Assembly (NCBI GenBank): GCA_036429605.1
Contig: JAVFKD010000004.1
Span: forward strand, 372,001 to 436,000
Length of the DNA: 64,000 nucleotides
From: Cladobotryum mycophilum
Taxonomy: Eukaryota; Ascomycota; Sordariomycetes; Hypocreales; Hypocreaceae
Reading direction: 5' to 3'
The translations under genes were made by a program, and so were the position numbers. Shown here piece by piece: positions 10,046 through 22,800 of this stretch (position 1 is its first letter; every line of letters starts with the position of its first letter). The notes under the pieces were generated by a model. The model was not told where the DNA came from. It ran no database searches and saw only the letters and a list, made by a program, of their open reading frames with translations.

Positions 10046-12107
10046 TTATATCGCGTGAAGCTGTATCCTGTCGCCACTCTGTTCACGCACTTCATACATG
10101 CCAATGTTCCCATCAATATCGCCAACGTTCAAAAACTTTCCGTCAGCAGAGAAGTGAAGCTCAGTAACTCGAGACAGGTCGTCGAATTGCTCGAAGCCCT
10201 GCTTTGGGCCGCTATCAATAGCCAAGGCCTCTGGATCTGGCCAGCTCCATACGTCCTTGCCCGTCATGACGTCAAGAATCACGAGGCACCCTCTTGCACC
10301 AATCTCGGTACCGCTGGAATGGCAGTAGGCGACGAATCGACAATCTGGAGAAACGCATGATGTGGTGTTGGGAATGCCGAACGTTCGGGTTGAGTTGGCT
10401 GCTAGATCCCAGACCAAGACATATCGGTATGGTACAGGAACGTGGGCCAGGTTATAGCCACCACTGCCGTTAACAGCAGGCACAGCGCGGAAGGTTGCAG
10501 GAATCCAGATGGACACAACTGCACTACCATAAGTAACAAGGTCGCATGGAATAGCAGTGTCGAGTTCAGTGTGTTGCCACGGTCTTGCTACTCGGTAAGG
10601 TTTATTTGAAGGAACGCCATTGTCGGGAGTCTCCCAAGCAACCAAGAGTGTCTCCCGCTCTGGAGGAGGGTGTCCTTGTCGCGGAGGTCGCGGACCAGCA
10701 GCCACAACCACCAAGGGACTTGTTGTCGATAAGGCAAGCTCAGGATATTGAGGCACAAAGGGCAAATCAGCCTTAGTCATGTCGATAGTGCGCATTTTTG
10801 TGAATGGCTTCTTTTCCCTTGTCGCGGTATACAGGTCAATGGCGCTATTATCGCAATGGTAGATGGCAAATGAGCTCAGCGGGCCGTCATAAGACTCGAC
10901 TTGAGCCGAGGTCCAGCGATCAGCATTGTCAATCGTTTGCAGACACTTCTTCTTGGCCCAATTCCAGACTTCGATGCTTCGGCCAAAACGAGTGGCAATC
11001 GCGATGAGATTTGACGGCTCAGAGACGATGGCGTGGCTGCGGATTAGATACTCGCGGGAGCGAGACTGGGCTGACGTATAAGATGAGAATTTGATGACAT
11101 GCTGGACTGTGCCGCCAGCAGTAGACCAGATCTTGATGATGTTGTTTCCATGCTTGCTGGCCAGAGTGGACAGGCTAGAGGACATGTCAAGATAGAAGAC
11201 AGAAGTAACCTTTTTGTCTTCCGATTGCATAAGCTTCCAGAACACAACCTCGGCGGTTCGAGCGGCAGGCTTCAGATGATTACGGGCCGGTGGTAGATCA
11301 AGGGGTCGATGGAAGAATTGTGTTTTGCGAGGAGGTGGTGGTGACTGGCTGACGGATGGCGCATCTGGACCCGAGGTGATGGCGGACGCTTGAGAGGAGC
11401 GATTGGTACTAAGGGAAGATCTGTCGGACGACTCTCGAGATGGTACTCGCATAGAGGGTCGTGCTGGTGAGTTTGGGAGAGGCGGTAATGGTTTGGATGG
11501 CGCAGGATAGAGGCTGTAGCCAGAGTAATGCGATGAAGCGTTTGAAAACTTTCTGTGGGAAGCCATTGATTCTCGCTGACCTGAGCTAGGTCGTTCTCGT
11601 TCTCGAAAGGAGTGTAGTGACGACCTCGAGTCCCTCTGTGATGGCTGTGAGTTGATGCTTATAGCATCCTCATTTTCTTCGAGCCACTGGGCGACTGTTT
11701 CACCGTTTGCTGAGGATGATGGGGTCTGATATTCGCGAGGAGTGCCACGATAACGCCTTGCCGTCGTCATGCTATCTGGACTTGACTGAAATTCTCGCTC
11801 TAGTTCAAGTGATGGGACATTACGTCGAGACGACCTTGAAGAACCACCAGTACGGATTCGACGCAGGGTATCTCTGGGGGGAAAGAGTCAGTTTAACTTT
11901 TTCTCTCTCATTTCATTTACCGAAATATGCAACCCATGACTTGGGGCGGAGACAGCCCTGTCGAAACCCAGTCGAGGCACACCCCCGTTTCGAAGGGGGC
12001 CCCGTTTGAAGTCTCCATCAAAGTCACGGCTCAAGGAAAGGTTTCGGGCAGACTCACGCTATCCGATCCAGATCTGCAGACGTGGGAGCGTCCTCCATGA
12101 TGGGCAT
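10046..12107 (-). CDS. WD40-like beta-propeller protein, function unknown
   Basis: Model: start ATG 12107-12105 (MPIMEDAPTSADLDRIA), one intron 11874-12057 (donor GTGAGT, acceptor CCCCAG), then a long exon; 626 codons including stop, in phase. The first ~170 residues are low-complexity, rich in Ser, Arg and Pro (SSRSSRR, PSKPLPPLPNSP, SPPPPRK), typical of a disordered phosphorylated tail. The remainder looks like degenerate WD repeats: NNIIKIWSTAGG, GRSIEVWNWAKK, RYVLVWDLA, CLVILDVMTGKDVWSW, GNIGMYEV. The protein probably acts as a scaffold, but no partner can be named. A second ATG nine bases downstream (MEDAPTS) is an alternative start. The upstream ATG exon is supported by the joined reading DRIADTLRRIRTGG. 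Confidence 0.75.
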
Positions 12108-12823
12108 GATGGATATCCAATATGTGGGGGAGGAGACCTTTACGGGTAAAGAGACCGAGATGGTGTAGCACGAACGCAACGTGCCTTTTCTTTCTTTCCT
12201 TTCTTTACCCCGCGGGGGGTCACAGAGGGTTATGAAATGAATTCGCATGCGCGAAATAAGTGTTTGACTTTTTCTGCAGGGGGGAATGAAATTCGTCTCG
12301 CTTGTTGGCGTGTCGAAGAATGGGGAGGGATGGATGGATGAATGAATGAGAGGAAGAGCAGAAGGAGGCAACCCTTTGGCCTGGGATGAACTAACGGGCT
12401 CTGTGCTTCACGATGATGCTGACGCTCACGCACTGCACACAACTGGGCAACACTGACACAACACAACACTGCACACACACCACAACGCAATTTTGGTCCT
12501 TGACCCTCCCTTGTTCTTTTTTGGTCGAATCACCACCACAGAGAAAAGCCACGCAGCTAACCGGAAGCAGCCGGGAAAGCGGGAATGGAGGGAGCAAGGG
12601 AAAAAAACAAGACCAAAAGAATTCGGTTTGACAAAAGAGTAGTAGTCGCGTGTGTCCGATGAAGGAAGCCGTCAAGTGTGATTTTCGGTTGAAGAATTTC
12701 CGATGGAGATGATGATGATGATGATGCTGGAGAAATTGGGGGTTTCGTAAATAGACGGCCCGAAGGTGTTTTTTGCTTCCAGGGTTATCGGGGGGAGGAA
12801 TGGGTTGGAAGAGAAGGGGGGAG

Positions 12824-12826
<3 letters not shown>

Positions 12827-12862
<36 letters not shown>
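12827..12862. repeat. (GA)18 microsatellite
   Basis: Uninterrupted GA dinucleotide run of 36 bp in the long intergenic region. Confidence 0.95.
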
Positions 12863-12865
<3 letters not shown>

Positions 12866-13751
12866 TGATGGCTTTGTGAAATGATTTGATGGATGATGTT
12901 GGTAGTGAGTGTGTGTGTAAGAAAGTTGGGACGGTACGTAATGAAGGGAAAATTGAATCAAATGGTTCCCAAGTTGCCAAGGTCCCCCCAGTCCCGTTCT
13001 CCAGTTTCCCAGTCCACTCCCCCAGCATTTGGCGATACCCGCCCTCGGCCTCAGACCTTTCAAAGAGGGACCCAATTTGACTGGGCAAACGCCACTCAAC
13101 GCCACTAGACTAAGAGACAGGACCCAATTAGCCGGAGGAAGGGTTGAGTAGTTTTTTGATAGGTGCGACTTCAGCTTGTGCGGAACTATCTCGGACCCCC
13201 CCTCCCTTCTCTCCCCTCCATCCTCTTCCTCTTCCTCTTTACCTCTAAGCCTGTATACCCTCCCAGTCTATCTACCAGAGAGGAGCAAAGAGGGGGAGGG
13301 GGCCAAGGAACGCTTATCCGTCCGTGTGCATGAAGCCTCTTTTTTTCCTCTTCCCTTTTTCTTTTCTTTTTTTTTTTTGGGTCGCGCAAGAAAAAAGAAA
13401 TGGGTGACACCAGGCGCACCCGGCGTTAGGGAACGGAATGGCTGCCTGCCTGCCTGCGCGCGAGAAAGAAAAAAAGGTGTGTGTCCCCTGTATCTGACCA
13501 ACCAACCCGCATATCCAAGCCGTCTGTAGCGGGCTTCTCGAACCATTCCAGCATTTTTAAAAGCGAGCTTTCGAACACACAGCAAATGTCTTGTTGGCTT
13601 GTTGGGTACCTACAAGTACAAGTAGGGGGAGAGGCCTTTTGTGGGAAGGGCATTGGCTCGATGGGCGAGGGGGCGGGAGACGCAGGTACCACAATGTGGT
13701 AGGATTCCTGCGCGCTCCACTGAGACATGCGGGGTTCACAGAATATCGGCC

Positions 13752-13755
<4 letters not shown>

Positions 13756-13782
<27 letters not shown>
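13756..13782. repeat. (GA)13 microsatellite
   Basis: Uninterrupted GA run of about 27 bp, second in this intergenic region and in the same strand sense as the first. Confidence 0.9.
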
Positions 13783-16700
13783 GGCGAAAAGTTCTGACCA
13801 GTTGGAAGCAGTGGACGAAGGTGACCCAAAGAGATGTGATTGCGAATCTGGTGGCACATACATGAACGTGAACCCATATTTTTTGGCCCATCCATGGATC
13901 CAGACAAGGGAGGTGTGAGTTGGTACAAGGCAAGGGTTGCTTCTTTTGGGTGCCGCCCCCCTCCAAGACACTGTGTCCTGTCACTGCAAGTCTCATAGCT
14001 GCTCCTCTCTCTCTTTATCTTCTCCTGTTGGGTGCTTTGACGAGTAGCCATGACGAGAGTGGCGAAGCCCGTCGCACAGGCTATCTGACGAACAGAGACA
14101 CACACAACAAGCCTCATAGGTAAGTGGATGAATCAAAAAAGCTACGATAATCTCAAAAAAAAGCCATTGCCGTCTTCTCTACCGTTTACAGCGCACCTAC
14201 GTTCCTGCAGTAGACCGAACAAGGCGCGCAATACATCAACGGCCCCAAGGTTTTTGCTTGGCGATGAAGAGAAGCAATTCTCATCAATCTTTTGTCCCCC
14301 CTTGTTCGTGGGCGTCCCATCCATCCCTCCCCCTTGTCCTGCCAACGGCTGAGCCTCCCCCTCCCCCGTTTGATCTTTTGCCATGTGGGAAATCCCTGGA
14401 ACAAAGAAACGATTTCGAGTCAGGGACAACCGGTAAGACGGCTTGGATGAAATTAAAACAAACCAACTCGACCTTTTAGCAACAAAAACAACATTTATTT
14501 TCTTTCTTAGTTTTGGCTCAAGCTATTTACGGAGTAGGCTCTACAGGTTAGCGTCGCTGACCTTTTTGAGTCGAGAGGGGAGGGGGGGCGAGGAGCGCGG
14601 GCTGGCAAAGTTTCTCACCCACCCCAAAACCAACATTAACAAAGCTTCTACTATTGTCCGACTCAGAATACGTCATTATGTGTACCAAATCCCTCTCATT
14701 GATACATGCACTTGTTTTTAGGCAGTCGTTTTTGGGGCAAAATTGCTCAGAAAAAAGGTCTCATGGGGTCAATGCATATTGTCAGAATAGGGAACAGTGA
14801 TGGTTGAATGATCATCATGCTCTTTCTTCTTCTTGTTTTTGAGATTACGAGAGGCCTCAAAAAGAAGAAGTTGCCAAGAGTTTTGTTGACATGCATGTTC
14901 ACGCGAGAGCGGGGAGCCCCGTCATCCTGCCTCCCTGGCTGGCTTTCTTGATAACCGAGGTGCTTCTGCTTGTCCGTTTCTGCACGCCAGTCAAAGAGGG
15001 AAGAGGGCAAGTCGATCATTACTGATGGAGAGGGAGGGAGTGATGAAGGAAGCAACATGAATGCATGGCTGACACGCGCGTCAACTTTGACAGTTTGGAA
15101 TTCTCCAAGTTCCCATCCATCCATCATCCATCGCTCATGTTTTTCTTTCACCCCTTCTTACTAGCGGCTGGTTCCGTCTCCCGCGGCACGTCAGATGAAT
15201 GGTGGACGGTGTGTGCAAGAGAAGTTGAATGCAGGTGTGTGTGCATGCATGTATGTAGTATGTATGCAGCTCGGGCTTGTTCACGCCCAACAGCATGAGG
15301 TGATTTTGATGAAACCAAGGGACTGGACTTGACCGGTAGCGAGATTACAATCGATATATTTGCATGAATGCTTTTCTTTTCTTCACTCTCGCTAACTAAA
15401 TCATCAGGAGTCTTGCATGAATAGCTGGCGACTCCATCTTTTTCTCGGTTGATCAGACTATTCCAAGAAAAGATCGCATTATCTACTCCATAGCTGCATC
15501 CCAATTCTTGTGGTAATTTCCATCCGGCAACCTCCACCAACACCACTACTTTTTTCAAGTTCATAGATAGGCATCAATATTTTCGACGCGCCAACAGGAA
15601 ACTAGAGAGAAAAATTTTCTCTCCTTCTTCTCCTGAGTTGGTTGTTTTGTTCACCGATGATCCAAACTCGTGTCAATCGGAATCAGTCGACATTCTTGGA
15701 CTTTTCAACGGCTCTCTTACCTCTTCTCTCTCCCTGTTCTCCCCTGTCCATCTCCCTTGGATCATGGCTTTTGTAGATTGATGAGAATGATGCCGGGTTT
15801 CCATTTATGACAGCCGTTTCAGCCATGCCTTAGTCGACCCAGACAAGAACGTGGTTATGCTTAAAGAGGCTTAAAGTCTGGGCCCCCCATCCATTCCCAT
15901 CGTGTGTCATTCCTTTCTGACGGCTTGGGAGCACGGATGGTGGTTCCCCAGATCAGTTCATGCCAGGGTAGGGTGGTTTGTGGTGGTGGAATCAATAATT
16001 TGTTCAAGCCTCAAATCCAGGGGGAGCATTTTTAGATTGATTGCTTTCCTGCCTAGAGTAGCAAGCTTTGCAATCTTGAAAACCCTACTCTAAATCGGGT
16101 TCTACGTCCTGGTTGTTAATTTCCCCTGGGAACTTTGCGCGCCTTGTCCAGGTCCCCCTTTTTTGGGTATTCACTCATCTGGAGCAAGCAAAGTCGACCC
16201 CCCTCCAATTCCCATTGACAGTCAAGTCTTGGCTGGCGCGCATACAGGGTGAGACTGCAGGAATCTGGCTGCGCATTCTAGATCCAAGGATGCATCAGTG
16301 GCTAACCCTTACCCTGTCTTGGCATAGCTGGAGCAAAGCACACACTCATGCTCGCGCTCGGGCCGCATTCCGTCTTCAGCGGCATCCTGAGTGATCAGCG
16401 TTTCGCTGTGGACTTGGGAACTGACTTGCAGCAGCGACTGCTGTGTGACTTGTGCGTGATTGATGAATGAATGTAGTGGCGGTGGTGGTGGTTCCTTTTG
16501 GGGGTCTTGATAACCGAGCCAAAGCGAAATTTGACAGCTCATTGCTTTCCAAGAAAACCTTCATCTAATTTATACATAATAGATTCCAAAGCTCGGGAAG
16601 CTCCTTACCGAGCTGCAGCTTACGAGCTATACAGCCAACGAGTCAGGGTAGTTCATGACTCCATTTCCACGACTCGGCAGATGAACAAAGTTTACCGAGG

Positions 16701-17410
16701 CGGGACTTTTGTGATCGTCATGGAAGGGTTCGAAGAAAAAGAGAAAGGAATTTTCCATGTGAGTGGAGTGGAGTAGAGTGGAGAGGGAGGAGGGGAGAGG
16801 GAGGGGGAGGGGAAGGGGAGAAACAATCGCCAGTGATCGTCGTCTCTCACCCACCTCTGTGTTGATCGCAAGGACGATAAGGGGGCTGAAAGAACGTGTG
16901 GCCATCGCAGCGTGAGACGGGATGGGCGATCTGATAACGGGCTTGTCCGGGAGGGTGTTTGGCCGTCGATCAGCTTTCTTACCACTCTCGTGGGGATGGG
17001 TATAATGGTCTACCCTATTGCCAGCGTCATATTTTAACAAAACTCCAGAGCGACAACATCACAAGGATCACGATATTTTCTCATTATGGGCAGCTGTAGG
17101 GTATCGAAAGAAATTTAAACTGTGAAATAACTACTGCAATTACTGAGACATATGTTTACTGTTTCTACCTGGCGTCTTTGTTCCCCTCTTCAACCCCTCA
17201 CCAGCTATTAGATAAGAGCTTGCTGTCAATTGGTCTAGGGAACGGAACTATACCAGATATCACCAAGATGCGTCGCCTCCTCACTGTGATGCTGCCATTA
17301 TGGTAGTCTGACAAGCCCATTCGTCTCAACTTCTTTTGCGTTCCTCACTTCCCTGCTCAACGTTCAAACCTCGCTACGTGCAGTAAAATAAAAAAACAAC
17401 TACGCGCACC

Positions 17411-18657
17411 ATGGCTGATTACGAAGTCTTTCAACTGGGCGACTTCAAGCTCGTCTCGGGCGAAACCATCCCCAACGCTTTCATCGCCTACAAGACCTTT
17501 GGTGACCCCTCCAACCCGGCCATCATCTACCCTACATGGTTCAGCGGATTAATCTCTGACAATGTGTGGCTCATTGGCGAGGACATGGCGCTCAATCCCA
17601 ATCGCTACTTCATCATCGTTCCCGCTGTGTTTGGCAACGGTCAGTCCAGCAGCCCAACGAACACGCCGCGCACTTCTCCCCTCAAGCCGTTCCCCAATGT
17701 CACTGTCAGGGATGATGTCACAGCGCACTACCGTCTCGTGACGGAGCACTTGGGTGTCAAGCACGCCCGTCTTGTTCTGGGCTGGAGCATGGGCGCTGCT
17801 CAGACGTACCAGTGGCTCACCCAGTATCCCGACTTTATGGACCTGGGCGTGCCGTTTTGCGGAAGCGCACGAACCTCTCTTCACAACCAGGTCTTCCTCG
17901 AGGGTGTCAAGTGTGCCATGTTGGCCGGCAAGGGAGCCGCGTCTGCCGGGAGCGCGGCTGGTGAGGTGACGGCCCTCGAAAACTACAGAGGCTGGACAAA
18001 GGAGGAGAAAGAAATTTCCCTAAAGGCCATGGGACGCGTATATGCGGGATGGGGCTTCAGTCAGGACTTCTATCGCGAGAAGCTCTACGAAACCGAGATG
18101 GGATACAAGGACCTGGAAGACTTCATGGTCAACTTTTGGGAGTCTTGGGCGCTGTCCAAGGGTAAGTTTTCCCGCGCTTCAGTCTCCTGGATCAAGGTTA
18201 GACTTGGAGGGGATTGAGAGACATTTCTAACCGTAATGAGTAGATCCGGAGAACCTCCTTGTCATGCTGCACTCATGGCAAGCCGGAGATTGTTCCAACC
18301 AGCCGCCTTACAACAAGGACTTTGAACTCGCCATGCGAAGTATCAAAGCCAAGACACTCGTTCTTCCGGGATTCAAGGATCTCTACTTCCCTCCTGAAGA
18401 CTCAGAGTACGAGGTCAAGTGCATGTCCGAAGGTATCGGCAAATGCATCCCCTTTCCATCGCTCTACGGCCACTGGTGAGTAAAAAGAAAAAGAGTCTAC
18501 CCCGAATCCCATGTTGTCTCAGCTGCTAATCTCGATTCCGCTTTACAGGGCTGGCGGCCCGGGAACTAATCCCGTTGATGTGAAATGGTTGGATGAGAAA
18601 TTGAAGGTCTTCCTAGAGGACGGAAAATGGCAGCTGGATACTAGTGGGTTGCAGTGA
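17411..18657 (+). CDS. Alpha/beta-hydrolase, homoserine O-acetyltransferase (MetX)-like
   Basis: Start in a good context (CACCATGGCT). Introns 18162-18243 and 18476-18548 join three exons into 364 codons including stop. The fold and catalytic triad fit the MetX-like alpha/beta-hydrolase family: nucleophile elbow LGWSMGAAQ (Ser), acid in PGFKDLYFP (Asp), and base in YGHWAGGP (His), the last reached only after both introns are removed. YPTWFSG and FGNGQSSSP are also typical. True homoserine acetyltransferases usually have a longer N-terminus and a lid domain; at 363 aa this may be one of the paralogues of unknown substrate common in fungi. Not obviously linked to methionine genes here. Confidence 0.85.
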
Positions 18658-18954
18658 GTGTACTATGGCACGTAAGTGGCACGAAAAAACAGGGAAGAAA
18701 TACCGTTCATCAAATCGGATCTCACTCATTAGCCGTGTTTGTGGTGATGACTGGTGCCAAGAGTATTCGGTATATTGGCGGGACAAAAGCAATGGTTGTC
18801 TCATGATCCCGGAGCGCGTTCGGTGATCCTTTGTTAATGGTTATAAAAAGGGCCCATGATCCACCACGTATCTGCAATCTTGCAATAAGAAAACAAAGCT
18901 ACCATCCAAGTGTGCTTGCAACCCAGTGTTTGAGCATCTTTGCTGTTACTTACA
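18658..18954. other. Intergenic, tandem genes
   Basis: 297 bp between the MetX-like and GNAT genes; no feature recognised. Confidence 0.4.
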
Positions 18955-19738
18955 ATGGCTATCCTCGTGCGTGAAGCTAACAAGCAGGACCTCCCTGCTA
19001 TTGCACGCATTGCTAGCACTGCATTTCATCCCACAAATGACATCGTTTCTCGGAACCTATTCCCATCCTACTTTCTCCCGACAGGTATTTCGGCCGAGTA
19101 TGCAGCATACTGGTGGCGTTTCTTACAAAAGAAGACGAGCTTGGATGATCAGCACACACTCATGACAGTGGCTATCGACTCCTGCCTGGATCACCAAATT
19201 GTTGGCTTTGCGTCATGGGAGCTGCCACATGGAGATGAAGCTCATGAGGCAACGCCTGTTGAACCCAACATCCCTGAACCACCAGAGCTTGATCGAAATG
19301 CCTTTGACGAGTTTATTTCTGCCCTGGATCAGGATCACAAGGCCACCTTTGGGGAGAGAGGGATAAAGGATGTGTGGCGTTGGTTCCCCTTCTAGAAATG
19401 CTTTATTGTGTGCGTGTGTGCGTGTGTGAGCTAACGTGATGTCGCTAGATCTTGATCACTTTGGCGTTGACCTTCGACATCAACGAAAGGGAGTCGGCAA
19501 AGTTCTTTTGGAATGGGGATTACGGCATGCCGCAAAGGAAGGCAGAGATTGCTATTTGACATCAACTCCAGCGGGAAAGTCACTCTACACAGCGGCAGGG
19601 TTTGAAGTTGTGAGGCCTGTGCCTGTATTTGGCGAACTGTTCTATTCAATGATACTAAAGCATAAAGACAAGAGAGAGGAGAAACGGAAGCCAAGACGCG
19701 AGGATCTAGACGATAGGCGAGTATCGCTGATGGTATAG
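18955..19738 (+). CDS. GNAT-family N-acetyltransferase
   Basis: Two exons with intron 19379-19448 (branch GCTAAC, acceptor CTAG; donor GTTGGT is atypical), giving 238 codons including stop. N-terminal MAILVREANKQDLPAIARIASTAF is the usual first strand and helix of the GNAT fold. The acetyl-CoA binding signature DLRHQRKGVGKVLLEWGL (R/Q-x-x-G-x-G/A) lies just after the intron, and AGKSLYTAAGFEVV is the following helix-strand element. The C-terminal ~25 residues are highly charged (KHKDKREEKRKPRRED). GNAT enzymes transfer acetyl groups to amines; the substrate cannot be predicted. An internal acidic/Pro-rich insert (about residues 95-130) is longer than in minimal GNATs. Confidence 0.85.
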
Positions 19739-19845
19739 AATGTGCATCTAAGGGAGAGAAGGGTCGTTGTTGATTTCAGGAAATGAAGTACAAGATGTTG
19801 TTTTACATACAAATATAATGACTTGCCGTTACGACGGATGATTTG

Positions 19846-22800
19846 CTACCAATATGCTCCTGCATTGTCAAGGTGCGGTTCCTCAGTCAAATCCCAGACG
19901 GCGGGCTTCCTCCTTAGGCGACTTTTGGAGTTCCGCTCAATTCTAATAGCAGCCGAAGTTGACTGTTCATTTTTGCAAACTGTATCTCTCATATCTACGT
20001 GGTTTTTTGGATAGAGGAAGAGAGGCATCTCTCGTTGTAAGCTATGAGCTTCGGATATGGCCGCTTCTGCCTCTTCTTCCTCGCGCAACTGGCGTAGCCT
20101 TGAAACAGAGTCACGCCCAAGGAAAGATAGAGGTGGCTGATTCGGCGAAGATTGCGGCTTTATGCGCGCAAGATCTCTGCTCGATCCTATGAGGGAGATT
20201 GGGCTTGCTGGCGTCCTTGAATCCGCCAGGCTGAGTGACGTTAAGCCTGGCTGCAAGCTTATCAGGGATGTGATTGAACCTTTCTGCACTTCTTCAGAAC
20301 CCTGACTAGACTCGAATTCTTCATTGTCCAGGTCATCAGCCGTTAAGAACGAGCTTTGTGGACCATCCGAGGAGTCGCCGGCAGCAGCTTTTTGGCTACT
20401 CATTCCCAAGAGAATAGCTCCACTGCTACTGATCTCGCCAGCAACCGAGGCTGTCTGCTTCTTCAGGCTAAAGTACCTTGACAGTCCTTGTTTCCGAAGG
20501 GTCTGTACGCGTGTGGATGTAAAAGGGTCTGTGGCACAAGTACATGTGCGAAAACCACTGGCAGGGTTGTCCCACGTAAACTTCTTTGCTACGGATCTTG
20601 CTTCCGATTGTGTGTCGTTCCAGTCAGGCTCGTCATTGTGTAGAAATTGGAGATCTGCCATTGAGACTGCGAGAATGTCTCGGCCTATTGGGGACGGGGC
20701 ATTCCAAAGACATTGGGTGCAAGAAGCCACTTCATCGGTAGAACTTTTGCTGGGGCAGAGAAGGTCGCCGAATCCTGAACCGAAAAGAGAGATTGCATGT
20801 ATGGCACGAGCGAAGCTGACCCATCCTCTACCATCGGCATGGAGCATGACAACCTTTGGTGGAAGTGGAGTGGAACGGCGCGCAACATCCCTAAACTCGA
20901 AGCCCTCAAGGCGGTTGGAAGGCGATCGTGAGATGTGGTGTCCAACCCCCTCGTCAGCCTTCATGTCCGACTGGTGATCCATCATCTGCTCTATTATTTC
21001 AAGAAGCTCGCTCACCCTGTCCCGGAAGCAGTACATGCTACCCTCCCCGCCCTGGTTTGGCGTGGTACCCTTTGGACGCAGCTCCAGGTTCAGGTTCTCC
21101 TGGTCAGTCAGAACCCCCATAGACGCCGCTCTCCCTGTGTACCGTTTCTGTGGCTCTCGCAGTTTATCTAGTACTTGTATATACTTTTGTTGCGTAAAAG
21201 GCTGATTGTCGGAACTCAGAGATGCACGAACAAGATGAAGCAAGGCGCTTGGCCCATCGACAAGCCAAGCCCGCCTCTCGCTTGTGTCATGGAGGATGAC
21301 ATGCTTTTCGGCCAGCCATTCAATTCTCCCAATGATGTCGTCTTTACTCCTGGATATTTTGACTGGACGTAGCTTCTTGCCTCGAGCAAAGGTCATACCA
21401 CCACCAATGTGTTGTCCTCCTGAGATTTGGAACTTTTCAATGACCCAACCTCGTGGGGGAGGAGCAAGTCCCGATGATCGTATGGAATACTCTGCCTTTG
21501 ACGTCCCTAGTAAATTGTCAGCCATCGCGTCCTTTTGGAAAGTTCCCTCTCTTCACTTACCTGTCATATTTTTGACGTGCCGACACCACCCAACAATGTG
21601 CTGAGCTCCTTGCATATCCTCGTACTGGAGCCCATCAACGAAATCATGAAAGCCATTACCGACTCTTGGGTCTGCATATGATATACGGGATCCATCCTCA
21701 GTCTCAATCAGGTGCCATGTGATGGTGTAGCCCTCATCAGAAATGTCAACCTTTGAGGAATAAAGAAGACTGTCGAAGCCTTTGATCACCAATCGCGACT
21801 TGAACTTGACCACATTTTGCGCTCCGATGATGCTGGCAGCGATGTTAAGTGGTATCTCAAGACCATGCGCGTCCTTGGGTCGCGATGGTACCGGAAAGCC
21901 TTGTGCAATGCTGGTGGTCTCGAATAGCTTTTGCCAACAGAGGTTGCTATTTGCGTCTTCTCCCTTGTCCAGAGCCGACTGTTCAAGACCGGATATATGA
22001 CAGTGGATCGCTCCGGAAACCGGTGACATAATTTGGCTCGAGGGACTTTTGAAGTTCAAATGAGGTTGGTAAAAACAGGATGACTCTCGATCTGATGGTT
22101 GCAGCGCACAAGCGAACCAGGCAAGCTGTTCTGCGATAGATGCGATGTCAAACTCTATGCCGTCCGCATTGAGGTGTAGCCCATCGTGCCCTAGATAGGC
22201 TACAACAAAGGTATCCTTTGTTAGAGCGACTGGAGAAAAATTAGCAATGTCTGGACTTCCTTCAGGCAAAGAACCTCTCACCCTCGTGCACCTTATCAGG
22301 CTTGCAAACTATATCTTGGATGAGCTTAAGAAGATTAGAACCGGTGATGGGCCATGTTTGCCTTATATATTCCTCGCAGGGGAGAGCTTGCATAGTGTTC
22401 ACGTCTCCAGTGACTGTGATGGCTTGTGACAAGAGGTCCCGTGAATTTCCCTCGTCGAATTCCTGCTCTAGAAAGCTCACGGGGTCCCAATCGGATGAAA
22501 AGTGAACAGTGTATAGTTGAGGGCTCAGGTTTGGCATCTCTTCTACCCAGGGTACGCCTGGCGTTGCCGAGCCTGAGCTATGCTTGAGACTGTGCGCCCT
22601 GAGTTCTTTGAGGACATGACATCGAACATCGGTCATCGCCCAGGGAGTGATTCCGCGCAGGCTGAGATCCCGTTCAAGTATTAAATGTAACCACGCTGAC
22701 GCATACGAGTTTGTCAATATTTGCCAATAATCGCGATCTTCTGGCTGAACCTGAACGCTTTTAACCACATCCGAGGACCCGTCTTCATCTAGACCTATCC

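Larger units (their letters stand above)
12108..17410. other. Long 5.3 kb divergent intergenic region, low complexity
   Basis: No frame here resembles a protein; open stretches come from simple repeats and compositional runs. It holds two GA microsatellites (12827-12862, 13756-13782), a C/T-rich tract around 13190-13380, a T-run near 13365-13380 and a G/A-rich block at 16770-16822. It separates divergently transcribed genes (WD40-like minus, MetX-like plus), so it must contain both promoters. The length is unusual for this gene-dense window. A GTAAGTG donor-like site at 14120 hints at, but does not prove, a spliced non-coding or leader transcript. Confidence 0.5.

Noticed and set aside
10585..11296. 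Short plus-strand frames opposite the WD40-like gene
   Set aside because: They are shadows of the long minus-strand exon with no independent motif or start context.
12391..14429. Several 80-180 codon open frames in the long intergenic region
   Set aside because: They are generated by GA/CT repeats and purine/pyrimidine runs; products are Ser/Leu or Glu/Arg low complexity and overlap each other on both strands.
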